From contig JAHLKG010000006.1 in NCBI GenBank assembly GCA_025526995.1, forward strand, positions 1 to 64,000: DNA of 64,000 nucleotides, given 5' to 3'. Under the pieces are notes generated by a model. The model worked only from the letters and a program-made list of their open reading frames with translations, was not told where the DNA came from and did no database searches. Each line of letters starts with the position of its first letter. The first letter of the stretch is position 1. Origin of the DNA: Powellomyces hirtus (lineage: Eukaryota; Chytridiomycota; Chytridiomycetes; Spizellomycetales; Powellomycetaceae). Shown here piece after piece: positions 1 to 12,196 of the stretch. A program made the translations under genes and the position numbers.

Positions 1-2527
1 GCAGCATGAATTTCTCTAGGGCCATGATGATGAGCTGTTTCACAAGCGTTTCGGAGGTGACGTAGAATGATTTCGTGGATTCTGCTTTTTGCGCAGCGTC
101 CATCGTGACAATCTTGACTACGTCGCCGTCCCGGTCAATGTCTTGCAGTATCGCGCTAGCGGTGCTCGGCATGCGTTGGTGTCCGCTGCCGCCCGAAGCA
201 GATGCTTTGGCGGGGCTACAGTCGGCGCTGCGGAGTGCTGCCGTCGCGGCTGCCGCAGCCGCAGCAGAAAGAGCGGCGAGCTGCAACCTGCATTTTTGCA
301 GCTCGTGTTTCAGCACTTCCAGCTTCTTCCCCGACCGTTCCATCTGCGAATCCACTTCCAGCGGGGCAGCCTTTTTCGCCTTTGTGTGCAATTCCGATTT
401 GGCACGCGCAAGGTTATTAAGCCCATCTCTAATCTTCATCTCAATATCAATTTCGCGCTGGATGGCCTGCATTTTTTCAGTGATACGCTGCGTTTTATCC
501 GACAGAACCTCGGTCTGGTCTTCCACTTCCAGAGTGGTGCTCGCCTGGGTGCACGACACCCGCGTTTCTTTCCGACACTGCTTATGACACATGTACCCAC
601 ATGATTCACATCGGTATGTGTTGATGGGTCCCTCGTTACCATTTCTGAGCGTCCGGAAGCAGTACTCACAGAAAATCTGATCGCCGTTGGTATACTGCAC
701 AAATGTGTGCGCCAGATCATTCTTTGAGTAGGCGTTGGCATTCAGCTGGTTCTGTAAAGGCATATGCAAAATGATGTTAGATGGGACCCGACATTATACA
801 GCCGATTAAGGCTTAACTCACATTGGATGTCTTCCTCCACTCTTTCAACGCTGGCGTTGAGCTTTCCTCCGGAGTCTCAGAGCCACTATGCGATTTCCGG
901 GTGTCGTTGATATTGGAGAAACTCCTGGTCCGGGATGTTGCCTTCGATTCCTTCTCCTATGATTTGAAGGGGTTAGTATCGATTGACGCACGATGAGTAA
1001 CATGCCTTGCTTCGCATACCGATTGTTTTTGGGATGGGCGCCGGCCGACGGCGGCACCCACACCTTTCACACGAAACGACTCACAATTGAGCCCCATCTG
1101 CTCCAGCGACGACATCAACTTATCCCACACATCGTTTCCATCATACACGACCGGAGGCATATCCGTGATGCGCTCCGCAACGCGATTATACTGTACTGTT
1201 GTGAGATGCCGCGTACCTCTCAAGTCATTCCTCATGGCCTGATGCATCGCACTCGCAATGAAGCTGTTGCCGGAAGTGTCTTCCACTGGCGAGTTTGGGC
1301 CCTTAGTGATCCCATCGAGACGCGACTCAAATGAACCATTGTAGATGTCCACCAGCCAGTTGAGTACCATGTACGAGAGATCGTCGAATAAAGTGGCGTC
1401 ATGGTTGTCGATGTGGGCCTTGATGGTTTTGATGACCAGGTGAACGTTTTGATACGTTGATGGTACACGACGAAGAATGAACATTGGGGAGTTTTTCACC
1501 AGGTATGTGTTGTACAGGCGGTAGGCTTGACTCTTTCTAGCGGAGCTGTACAATGTCGGGTAGTCCAGTCTGAATTGCTGGGAGTCTAACCGAAAGTACT
1601 ACAATGCGTGACGGGCACAAATGTTAAACACAAGTGGTATGCATCGATCAAGCAAAGAAGCAATGGCCCCTTACAAATAGGTTCTCGTACTCTTTCCACA
1701 GCAAGAACATTAGGAAGTAACATCTGATAACAAGGGAAAGGGCTCAGATCCCATGTGGTGCATGGACTGTCACGCGTGGATCAAGATTCATACCGTGTGA
1801 TCGGATGATTCCACACTCCGGAAAAAGCTTGAGCCCCAATATCATTCAAGAAACGATCATTTTTCGAAATCACACTCGGGACGCCAGCGGATGGGCTGGT
1901 CTCTGTCGCTTTCCCGTCCGGAGATGTAGAAACTGTTGTTGGGGCAGAGGGCGCAACGGGGATCACAGCCGCGGCCGGCGCGAGGGACTGTTTCCGAATG
2001 TTGCGCATCAGATTAGGCACTGTCAGGACACTGTTCATCGCCTGAAACGAGTACGAGGAGCGCGATCTGACAACCGGCGCATGCGCGGGCTGACTATGCT
2101 GTTGATGTGATTGCTGCTGTTGAGGACCGCCGGAGCCCGCCGTCCCATCAGACGTCGCTGCATGGAGGGAGCCGCCAGAAGCCGCGAGGTCGCTGGATCC
2201 ATGTGCTATCAGACCCGGAAAATCGACCGGACTGGGGCTGACAATGGAAGGGCTGCCCGCTCTGGGATCGACGGACATCTGGTCCTTCACAGATTGAACC
2301 CTCCGCAGGCCTCTCAGCGAGCCCGCGCTGAGCTCCCGCGGGGCTGTTGGGGACGCCAAGTTGTCGAACGACCTCGCACCGCCGGTTTTCAGTGAAAAGT
2401 GCCCAGACTGTGGCCGCCAGCGGCTACTTGCGAGTTTCGCTGATTTCGGTGACATTCCGATGTTGTCGGCCGGCGGGTTCTGGGCGTCAAACATGGTTTG
2501 AATGTTGAGGGCTCCGTCGATGTCCAT
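1..2527 (-). CDS. RGS-C1-Ras-association domain signalling protein (3' end beyond window)
   Basis: Five exons on the minus strand: 2527-1794, 1723-1675, 1598-1020, 956-822 and 751 to the left edge; phases agree. The first 240 residues are a Ser/Pro/Ala-rich linker. An RGS-like box follows at about residues 245-330, split over three exons (FLMFLLWKEYENLF, then YSSARKSQAYRLYNTYLV). RGS boxes accelerate GTP hydrolysis by G-alpha subunits. Exon 5 opens with a textbook C1 zinc finger of the form H-x12-C-x2-C-x16-C-x2-C-x4-H-x2-C-x7-C, starting at HTFVQYTNGDQIFC. C1 domains bind diacylglycerol or phorbol ester, or act as atypical lipid/protein modules. After it come a charged coiled coil, an alanine run and, at the window edge, what looks like the start of a Ras-association domain (SFYVTSETLVKQLIIMALEKF). 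The last intron-3 branch site reads TACTAAC. The C1 call is firm, RGS good, RA probable. The C-terminus is not visible, so a catalytic domain cannot be excluded. Confidence 0.75.
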
Positions 2528-3660
2528 TGTGAAATGACGTGAACGGTTGAAATACAGATAATAATATTAATACAGAAAATGTGGACTCTAAAGAAACTGC
2601 AATGCTTCTGATATCCATATCGGCGCCAAAACATCGGAACCCAGGTTAGGGGTCTCTGCAAAAGGTAAATAGCAATTGCAAGCTGAATGAGCTAAAAATA
2701 GCGATCCCGAAGCTCAGCAGCTCAGCCTGCTTGTGGCCTGCCTCGTTCTGCTTATCCCCCAAAAAAAGAAGGTAAGACTATTATGACTCCAGTTGGGGTG
2801 CACAACCGCATTATGAAGGGAGTGTTTGAACAATGTTGGGAAGGGTCCCATTCTATGCTATGAGCTTTCAAACTTCCGAACGCGATACCTGGATGACCAA
2901 CGCCATTCTGTCGCGCTTGTGATAAAACACAATTCAAGCTCATTATGGTAATGCTTGCACCATAATAGAGCAGGTTGCTAAGGACTTGGAGCGACCAATG
3001 GATAGGATGTCGCAGATTGAAAGGATCAACTGAGAAGAGATGGCAGGGGCGCGGGACTGGTGGGAAAGGCATTGTTATGTTTCAACCGTCTCGCGCGGAA
3101 GATTGTTGTTCATTAGCTCCAAATACTCCCGTCACTTCAGGTGCAATATATCTACTGTGCACAGGGGCTATCATTGACCTTTAGAGACAACCACTTCCTC
3201 CAGATATCGTCAAAAAGCACAACAAGGTCTAGCAGTTTTGCCATATCATGTAGAGTTCACCGAGCGCTGAGATCAATTGATGAATTGATGACTAAATGGT
3301 AACCACTACACTGCTACACCGTTGAATGTGATCAATGTAGTCTTTTGCTGTTTTGGTAGACTTAAAACATTGTGCGTTCAAAATTTTCCCCATTTTGGCG
3401 ACGGCTTGGTTTCTAGAATAAATAGGGAAAACTAAGGCCACTTCATAAAGTGGATACTCTTACGCAACTGCCAGGGCTTACGCGCATCGTATCATAATAT
3501 AATAACATGTCTCGACAATTAGGCAAACAATGGATTGTGGATCTAATATAAATTTAACGGTCAGAGAAGAGAGAAATAAGTTCATGTGCATCTAATCGTC
3601 GTCGGAGAGTTCCACGTATTTTGTTGTGCATTCATGCGGTTGCCTCATCCGTCGCTGCTT
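2528..3660. other. Intergenic, nothing recognised
   Basis: This stretch holds the upstream region of the RGS-C1 gene and the downstream region of the seven-helix membrane protein gene. It is partly AT-rich (about 3220-3580). I see no coding frame with splice signals, RNA gene or repeat that I can support. Confidence 0.5.
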
Positions 3661-4981
3661 CTATGGGAACTCTGCGGACGCTACCGCTTTGAGTTTCACA
3701 CTATTCCGGGTACCGGTTTTGTCCCCCACTGTATCGTCCCCAGCGGATGTCTCTTCCATGGCAGTGCTAATTGCACGCACTCTAGCCATGTCGGTTATCA
3801 ACAAGTAGGGTTTTATGGGTAAGGCTTTAATGTTCCAAAGGACGGTTGCCGTTAGCGACAAATCGTCGTTTCCAGGGTAAATATTCGCCGTCGCCGCAAT
3901 GAGATCCGCCGCTAGAAAGAGCGCCATACGGGCACAATGGGCGATGAGGAAATGTAGGTGATCCTTCCCTTGGCTGTGAGCCGAGATGGTATAAAGCCTG
4001 CGGTGACAAGTTGGATGTGTCAATCAATGCAAGCGGGCTTTGGGTTGTTAGTCTGTTGCTCTCTGGTCAGAAAGGGTTCATACTTACGCCTGAGCAGTGT
4101 AGACTCCAATCGCGCAATCAATCAAGAAACCATAGACTAGTTTTCGGATGGAAGCAGTATGGCTAATAAGCAACAAGGAACGTTTGTCCCAAACAGACAC
4201 TGTCTTTTCCAAGTCGAAACTCACCCCAGTCGACGTTGACAAGGGCAATATTGTAAAGTGCATCCTCTTCGATTCTAGTTGAGACAAATCGGATGCCGGG
4301 CACGAGCTCTGAGGGAAGGACAAAGAAAAGAATGGGGCTCTACTGTCAGAATCAAAAACATGCAATCTGGGTTCTAAAGTCATCAAAAGAGTTATACCGC
4401 TTGCAAATGTTATGGGAAACTGAAGAAATACTGCAAGCTTGAATGCTTTGGCTACCAAGGGCCGGCCTGTGCGAGATAGTGCTTGGTCGATACGGCAGTA
4501 GTTGAGGTACACCGTAAGTTGCGCTTGCAATGAGTAGAGCACCGCTCGAACCAAATAGTAGAAAGCGGTCCCCTCAAACGTATAAAGCCAGGCCACGGTA
4601 TTTCCTGCCACAGGCGTATATGCATATCGAAAAGCATTAGTTGGGAGAATGTTGGTTGATTTGACGACACAAACGTACATTGAGGGACGCATGCTCACCG
4701 AGATAGACATGCACTAGGCCCAGAATACTGACTGCGATTGTAGCAAAGAAGACCCGAAGGGTTCGTTTGTCTTTGACAGCCATGATCCGATCAGCGAGCA
4801 TCGCAAACATATACGCATGCAATACCAAGGCGTTAAATTGCGTTGCCTTGTATGCTGTAAGACCAAAGTCATATTTCTCGAGAGCGACAGCATAGGCTAG
4901 ATTATAATCATAATCTTCTTGGGTGGAACATATCAACTCGCTTCCCGATTCCGTCCCATTGCTGGAGGTGTCCGGGTCCAT
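3661..4981 (-). CDS. Seven-helix integral membrane protein, family unknown
   Basis: Five exons: 4981-4699, 4604-4398, 4308-4225, 4136-4088 and 3997-3661. They sum to 960 bases, or 319 residues, with matching phases. The N-terminus is acidic and carries an NGTES glycosylation sequon. Seven hydrophobic stretches follow: about residues 48-66, 73-93, 98-118, 145-163, a helix around VYGFLIDCAIGVYTAQA, one around CARMALFLAADLIAATA, and a last one around LWNIKALPIKPYLLITDM. The C-terminal 45 residues are hydrophilic and Thr/Lys-rich. An extracellular glycosylated N-terminus with a cytosolic tail would suit a receptor-like protein. I see no retinal-binding lysine motif, DRY motif or transporter signature, so no function is assigned. 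The topology is my reading of hydrophobicity only. Confidence 0.65.
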
Positions 4982-5622
4982 TGGCGATCACACTGCGTAT
5001 CAGGTTGTTTGTATCCAGGCTTTTGGGTCACAAGTATCTTCGGATACACCGATGGACAATAACCGACAAGTGACAGATGTATACGGATCAGAAAATGTAG
5101 CTTACAGTGATCAGTATTATGCGTGCAAACGCCTCAGAGCATTAAAAAGAACAGATAAAGGGGCAGTTCGCATTGTAGTGGAATAAGGCCTCTGTTTGTT
5201 AAGCCTTTAGTGTGGGTCGGAGTTTCGGAAGACGTCAAAGTGGGCTTACGTAAGCACGAAACTTTCTGTCCATTTTCACGCTTAGGTACCCATTAACCAT
5301 TAATGTCAATTCCAAGAACAACGACACCATGCGAAAAAAGGAACCCTCCCAGAACTGTATCATTCCAGCATATCCGGGTGGGGGGATGTTTCTTCTTGGG
5401 ACATGGGTCTACAATCGGCTACCGAGACAGAACGAAAAAAACGCGACGCGTCCCGAGACAACCGCGAAAGGTTCGCCACTAATGTCCTTTACTCATTCCC
5501 TTCATAGTACAATGCCATTTGCCTCAGGTGAGTGGACGAACGGCATATCGGCAGCAATCATCCCATATATGTACGTTACTCAGATACAGACAGAAACTGT
5601 TTATCCTACTTCCGCTTGCTAT
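4982..5622. other. Intergenic, nothing recognised
   Basis: This lies between the start of the seven-helix gene and the stop of UBA1. It includes a 122-codon plus-strand frame starting at 5329, which overlaps the last UBA1 exon antisense and has no recognisable content. Confidence 0.4.
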
Positions 5623-8600
5623 CTAGGGTCTGATGACTACACGAATGTATGGGACTTCCACCTGAACAACGGACGGAGATGCTTCGTTAGCGGCTGAGTT
5701 TACCAGCAGCAAGCCTGATTACGCATCACTTACATCCTCTCCCTCGCGATCGTTGACGCACGACTCGATGACCAGAGCGCGGACATGGGGCGGGACCGGC
5801 TTCTTGGAGATGCTCTCAACGATTCTCGAGATTCTACAGACCCGCCATACATGAATATCGCCAAAGTAATAACCATGCGATGTGGTGGGTAACTTACGGC
5901 ATGCTCATACGCTCCTCCAACTTCTTTTTCGGCATGAAGAATGAGTACAGCATGCTGGCGCCGCAGGAAAGCATCTGGATCTCGAGTTCGTGCCTCTCCT
6001 TGAACAGGGTGATAAGCTCCTGCAGGGTAACATCACCCTCGACGTCGAAGCGATCCCATAGACTGAACTCAATGTCGTGGTACTGCAAATGGATTGGGAG
6101 CGTCATTAGTTGACCTGAATGAAATATTAGGACAATGCAGAGCATACCTTCAGTTTCGGAGCTGCGATGGGCTCCGAGAAGGCAAAGAATGGCAGAGCCA
6201 AGTTGACGAATCCGTTCTTGAAATCATCGATCTTGGCTTTACCCAGAACCTAGATACCAAGCCCATGTTTAGATCAACAAGTTCAAACCCCCAATTACTC
6301 CGTTCTACCGACACTCACCTTGTACAGCTCCAAGCAGACCAGACCAGTGACAAGCGCCGTTGTGGTGGCGATGGCGGGAATGATCTTTCCAGCGATGAAC
6401 TTGGTCTTGTGGCGGTCAGCAAGAGCAATGGCATAGTTGGAGGCTCGCAGGTTGGACGTCGCAGTGATGAAGTCGATGTGGAAGTTGGTGTCGTCATCCT
6501 TCTCAAACTCGACGGGTTTCAGACGGAGGCCGGCCAAGTGGGACGGTGGCGGGAGAGCTTTGATCAGCTCGTCAAGCCCGTCATGGTCTGATTGCAAAAA
6601 TATGTTTAGAATCGGTATTTCCAAAAAAACAAATCCTGCGCGGTCACTTACCAGAGCTTTGTGGTGCGGGAGTCTCGTTCTCCTGAACTTGGATCTTGAC
6701 GCCGGACTTTGGGACAAACTCGGGGACAGTAATACCTTTGAGAATGTCCTTGAAGTACTCCTGGTCAACGCGGCCCCGGATACCATAGTTGTAGGCGTGC
6801 AGGTTGGCAGCGGTAATGATGAAATCCATGTGAAGCGCCTGCGTGTGGAGGTCAGGCAGCTATCCCTTTCCCATCTCTTGAAGACATGTCAAACTTACGT
6901 TGCTGGCATCAAAGATGACCGGATCAGGTGCTCTCTTCGGGCCCGACCAGAATGCGGTTCCGCTGGAGGTAACGGCGTCTTTAGGAAAATTGAACAACAG
7001 CTGCTTGATCTCGTTGCAGAACAGCTCGTCAAACTTGAGACGAGCCCAGAGGATGCATTCCTCGAACAGAGTCGGTTTCTGCGTCACCAAGAAGTTGTAG
7101 ACACTCTCGATAGCCTCTTTCTGGTTTCCTCCCTGACTAAGGGTCTGTTCAACATAGTTTGGCTGGCTGAGGTACAAATTGACATTCTCCGCAGGTTGCC
7201 GGAACAATCCCTCAAACTTGTCGCGAGCCCACTGTTGTAGGAACGAGTTTGTTATTCAAAGTGTGTTACACAAAGAAAGGGAGTTTAAACCACTGCATAC
7301 CTGAATCGTGTGCTCGATGGCATTGGGGAAGTTCTTCAGGGTGCAGATGGGAATAGACTTTTCCGGGGGATCTTGCGAAGAAGAGTAGGATTCTGTCATG
7401 TGCGGAATGATCACCTATAGGCAGAGGCATCATCAGTATCGTATCACGCACAGTGCTGCTTAGTAAAGAAATGCTCATACCTGAGTGTTTCCTTTAGTAC
7501 CCAGAGTGCCAGATTCCACAAGAGGCTTGTGGAAGTATACGCATCGACGATCGACATATTTACGAGCCTCGACGTTGTCCAGCGCGTTGGCGACACCAGT
7601 GAGACCTTCCCAGAAAGTGTCATCAAAAAGATTCTCCGTCTCCGTACCAACACGCTCTTGGAACGCCTTGATTTTGCCATGCACATCTGGGTTCATTCGC
7701 TCAACGGCGGCCGCCGCGCATTCCGACTTCAGCTTCGAGACATCTCCCGGTCGGAAGAGGAACTGCCGGTTCAAGTTGGACTTTTCAATCGAGTCCATGT
7801 CAGTGACGTAGAGCTGGCCTTCCGGGCCAGTGCCGAGACCCATGAGAGCCCAGTTCTTGAGCATCTCGCATCCGATGGCTCCCGCTCCAACGACAAAGTA
7901 CCTGGCATTGGCGATGGTCTTTTGAAACTCAGATCCAAAAACGGCGACTTGTCCATCATATCGGGTTCCGGTGGGTTTGCACGACTCTTCGGTCAGCTTC
8001 AGGTCTTTGGGCAGCGACTCCAGAGAGTCAAAGTAGAGGTACTGGTGAATAGGGTGGAACTTTCCACTGCAGGCTTTGAGAACTTCCTGAGCGACGAGTC
8101 CTCCAATGACAGCCACCATCGGGGTCAGGTCTCCACGAGCTTGGTAAGCGAGCTCTTTGATCAACTTCTCATCGAGTTCGGCTTTTTCAGCAGCACGATC
8201 ATTGATGGCCTTGGCAAGCGCCAAAACCTCAAGAGCGTCTTTCTCATTGCGTGGACGTGGGAGTTCTCCGTTGTGATCTGCAGCGAACCGGTCCAAAGCC
8301 TGGAAACCAATGTGCAACTGGGCTGGGCGGTCGAACTTGGCAAAATCGGTAATCAAGAACTCGGGGTTGGCGAGAGAATCCTTTAGAGACTTGAATTGCA
8401 GAATCTTGGGCATCTTCACTTGCGTGTAGAGACCGCCCGATACGTAAGTTCCAAAGCCGCTAGTGTCGCCGATTTTGAACGTGTACGGTCCTGTAACTTC
8501 GACCTTCCTCGGTGTAATGCCATTCAGTTCCGGCATGCCCACGACTTCAGTGAACGTAACGTAATCTCCATCTTCCAGTCCGTGCCGAGTCTCCTCCAAG

Positions 8601-9533
8601 CATGCCACAACACCTTCAGCATCCTACATGTGTAAACAATCAACTTAATCGTCTCTCATTACTTCATCCGCCAATAACGCTCAATAACTCGACGAACCCT
8701 GGTGACGCTAGCGACGATGCCAGTTACCGGCTCTTCGCCAGTTTGGTCCACAACAACAAATTCTTTGCCGAAATCGTTGAAAGAGTAACCAAACAATCCT
8801 CGGGTGTCAGCGGCAATAAATGCAGCTCCTCGTTTGTGCGTAATTTCGTTGATGAATAGTTGTTTCTCCAAGGACGTTTCGGTACACACAACAACCTATT
8901 TCCCATCAATAAATTAGCGTAGACCATGGCTGTGGCGTTGGTATTCCGCTGACGCACCTGATAGTGACTCAGCTTCTCTTCTGTGAGCTCTCCCTCCAGA
9001 ACAGACACGGGAACGTAGGAATTGAGTTCAGCGACTCGGGGAGCAGTGGTCTTTGCTCGCGGTTTGCCGATGTCTTCTTTGTACAAGAAGAACTGTATAT
9101 AATCGTATGTTAAGCGCGAGTCGCTAATATTCCAGAAGCATCAAGCGTCGTCCATACCTGGGACGCCAGATCTGTAAGCTGCACCGGGTTGTCGTCGTGC
9201 AGGGTGACGGACTTTACTCCCGCAAGGATGACATTCTTGGCTGGAGAAACAAAGGGTAAGCGAAAGCTCTATGTTCCTCGACACCATCACAACGTCATGC
9301 CAACGCACCAATCTCGACTCCCAGGCCTTTAAGTCCAATAATGAGAACGTTTGAGTTGCTCATCTTCTTCATAGCCTCATGTCCGAGGACGTAACTACAG
9401 ATTCCTGCTGGTAAGCCTCGAGTGTTCCAAGTACCATATACACTACAGATATGCTAACGTACAGCTGACGAGAGTACAAGCTCTCATCGATCGTTGTCGC
9501 ATCGACAGAGGCAATCTCCATTGCGGTTGCCAT
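5623..9533 (-). CDS. UBA1: Ubiquitin-activating enzyme E1
   Basis: UBA1 adenylates the ubiquitin C-terminus, forms a thioester with it and passes it to E2 enzymes in cytosol and nucleus. Fourteen exons: 9533-9463, 9394-9309, 9240-9158, 9092-8958, 8895-8698, 8623-7481, 7414-7301, 7231-6899, 6838-6652, 6587-6319, 6249-6148, 6082-5898, 5833-5734, 5661-5623. They total 3045 bases, or 1014 residues, against about 1020 for yeast Uba1. Visible landmarks are the N-terminal inactive adenylation half ([17 protein letters not shown]), the active nucleotide site ([15 protein letters not shown], then the [18 protein letters not shown] stretch), the catalytic cysteine in [19 protein letters not shown] (Cys596, codon at 7343-7345) and the C-terminal ubiquitin-fold domain ending in [14 protein letters not shown]. 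Start chosen at MATAMEIAS; an in-frame ATG at 9581 would add 16 residues. The tiny last exon of 39 bases was found from the conserved C-terminus. Confidence 0.97.
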
Positions 9534-9944
9534 CCTGGATTTCGACTGGGGGAGGACATCAACGAAATGTCGTTCAACCATTCGAAGCCGACGTCAGGCG
9601 AGTCAATGTGCTCCTACCTTTCGTTTTGAAAATATGCCTCCAATGGTGGGAAGTTTGAGAAACAGAAAAGCGTGTATACGTAGAAAGATGAGGGATTTCG
9701 TTGATGAGAGTTTCACAGATCTCCTTGCGCGGACGGATCGACGTATGTTGAGTGACGAACGCATTATATAGAACTTAATCGTATGCTATGTCTAGCATGC
9801 AGTTTAGTAATCAACGCTCTTCAGGCGCGCCTGCTCTTCCCCGCTCGCCAAAGTCAATGTGGGAAGAAATAGATGGAAAAAATTGGAGACCCATGTCGAA
9901 CGCTATATGTACATGTATGTATTCACAAATATTTAAGGCTCACG
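9534..9944. promoter_or_regulatory. UBA1 upstream region and HSF-type gene 3' region
   Basis: About 400 bases separate the UBA1 start from the stop of the next minus-strand gene. They must hold the UBA1 promoter and the upstream gene's terminator. I see no distinct element I can name. Confidence 0.3.
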
Positions 9945-11403
9945 TCATGCGTTCAGGAGAGCCCCCAGCTCATCCACAAAACCATCCGTCATGCTTGCCA
10001 ACAACCCTTCCATGTCCTCATCGGTTCCCAAGTCAGATGGTGTTTGGTGCACATTGTATGGGCTGAGCGGTATCAATGTGTTGAGTGCAGTCGTGTCAGT
10101 CCATGAACTGCCGTACGGTGGTTGATGAGTGGTGGTTGGAGTGGGGGTGTTGGCTGGGACCGCACTGGTCGTGCCAGGCCTGATGTTATTGATAGCGGCA
10201 AAGTGAAATCTGTTTCGGGTGTGGTTGTTGATGAGAGGTATACAGGAGTTGCCGCATGGCGGGGCCAGGCACTCCATGAAGTCGAACTGTGCGGCATTCG
10301 GGTCAAATGCTGCAACTGGTACGGATTGCTGTGGTATGAGACGCGGCTGCGAGCTTGGCGGGAGATGTTGCGGCTCGAATGACGGTCTACTGTGTATCGG
10401 CTCTGACTTGATGGGCTCCATTGGCTGAAGCTGGAGCACAGTCGGCGGGGCATTTGTCACGTTCGCAAACTGCTGTTTCATAAAATACATCATGTTCTTC
10501 ATCATTTGCTCTTGAACAGCCTGCTTCCTCTGACTCTCTGCAAACTGTTGGGCCAGATCAGCACATTGCTCCTCCAGCCGATGGATCTGCTGGGCCATAT
10601 CCGCCTGGTTCAGATGCATGATCTGCATTTGCCCGTTCAGGTCGCCTGATTCGCGCCGGTACGCTTCTGAATCGACAGATTTGCGCTTGATGTCGTCTAG
10701 CAGATGGGGTCTGTCCCGCAGGAACTTTAGGTGCGAGAACTCCCAGATCTGGTTTTCGGCACCGGTGCGGGATCCTCTGGGTGACTTGTTGACCTTGTGG
10801 AAGCCGTACATATTGAGTTGGCGTACAAAACTGGCAAAGTTGTTGTGCTTGAAGTCTGCAACGAAAAAGGGATCCGAAAATTAGTATTCATGTGCAAGAA
10901 AGTGTAACCGTGAAGGAGAGGGCAAACTTACGTTTAGGCAGAACTTCCCGCGAGAATTCTACCAGATTACGAACAATGAACGATGTGCCGCCCCAGTTCC
11001 AGTTGATGAGGTGCTGGTACCGTCTGTCCAGGACCACATGATGCAGCTTGTAAACAAAGTTTTCCCTGTTGTGACCAGATGCGTTTTTGGTCTGAATGCC
11101 GTTGGGTTCAGGTACTTTGGATTCCAACGGGCTTGTAAGGCGAGCAGAGCGTGATGAAAGAGAGTCTGGGCCTGTGCTCTCCGAACTGGAACCAAGAGAT
11201 TCAGAGGAAGCGGAAGCGGCAAGCCTTGCGTTGTTACCGTTCGCAGGAGTGGCGCTCCGCTGACCGTTGGGAATCGCCTGATACGTGGACATCATGGTCT
11301 TGGGTGCTGGCGAGGGAGGATTCATAGGTGGCGCGGAGAAGGCGGTGTAGCGCTGTTGCATGAAGTTGTGGTGGTGAGCAGAGGAAGGCGGCTCTACCAG
11401 CAT
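9945..11403 (-). CDS. HSF-type DNA-binding transcription factor
   Basis: Two exons, 11403-10932 and 10855-9945, giving 1383 bases or 460 residues. The heat-shock-factor DNA-binding domain spans about residues 115-215: FVYKLHHVVLDRR, the helix run INWNWGGTSFIVRNLVEF, then [20 protein letters not shown] and FHKVNKSPRG, closing with WEFSHLKFLRDRPHLLDDIKRK. The intron falls inside the recognition region after LPK, as in many HSF genes. Downstream is a heptad-like Gln-rich coiled coil (MAQQIHRLEEQCADLAQQFA, to about residue 290) that would serve for oligomerisation, then a Pro/Gln-rich tail ending in an acidic stretch (TDEDMEGLLASM) that looks like an activation segment. No response-regulator domain is present, so it is not Skn7. 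It could be Hsf1 itself or an Sfl1/Mga1-like factor; the sequence does not decide. Start chosen at MLVEPPSS; frame 11466-11404 lacks an ATG. Confidence 0.9.
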
Positions 11404-12196
11404 GCTGCTGCAACTTTGGAGGCGGCGAAGAAAGAGTTGGACGACAAAGGAGCGGCCGTCATGCACTGGAGCGCGTTGTGCGAATGTTTAATGAAGAAAT
11501 GCGGGTTTGGTGGGATAACAGTGAGTGTGGGAATGTTTATGGGAATGCCAAGGCAGATGCGTAGGAATATCTCAAGTTCAAGAAGGTATAAGGGCGGACA
11601 GGCAAAGACGGGGTGTTTTGTTCTGTTCCGTGGTTAGTTCTGTTGTATCACTCGCTTGTTCTTTCTTTCTTTCTTCTCTTTCTGTGTGGGTTGGCGCCGG
11701 TCCGAACGGAACTCAGCACTCGGCACGAACTTGAACGCCTCAGTTCTATCACGTTTGATCATCAATCAAGGCGCCGCACGACGGAACGCGACGTCATGAT
11801 CCGCGGACAAGAACACTCACAGGCACTGCATAGGACATCAGTCACTGAGGAAAGTGTTCCTTTTTGTCGCGAGGCGAAGTTGTTCTTAAATTCTGTTCTT
11901 TTTTGCGCGTTGCCTTCTAATTTATGGCGCATGAGTTCTGTTTGTGGAACCATCCCGGAGCATTGCCACAATACACAAGTCACGTGGATATGGGAGAAGG
12001 TGCAAGTTCGACGCCCCGGTTGTTCAACCAGTTTTTTCAGTTCGCTAAGGCATCGCACGGAATTGGGCTTATCTCTCTGTCAAACAATCTTTCTCTTCAT
12101 TGAATAGCATGCATATGTGAACAAACTCTCTACTCTAACCAACGGGCTCCTGCACCACAGTGGTCGATTGCGGGTGGGTGGGTGGGTGTGCACTTT
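11404..12196. promoter_or_regulatory. Upstream region of the HSF-type gene
   Basis: Nearly 800 bases without a supported gene lie between the HSF-type start and the stop of the PB1-like gene. The region has pyrimidine-rich stretches (11640-11690). I could not find a convincing heat-shock-element array (nGAAn repeats) by eye. Confidence 0.35.

Noticed and set aside
5329..5697. 122-codon plus-strand frame
   Set aside because: It overlaps the last UBA1 exon and its intron antisense, has no recognisable motif, and its composition is not protein-like.
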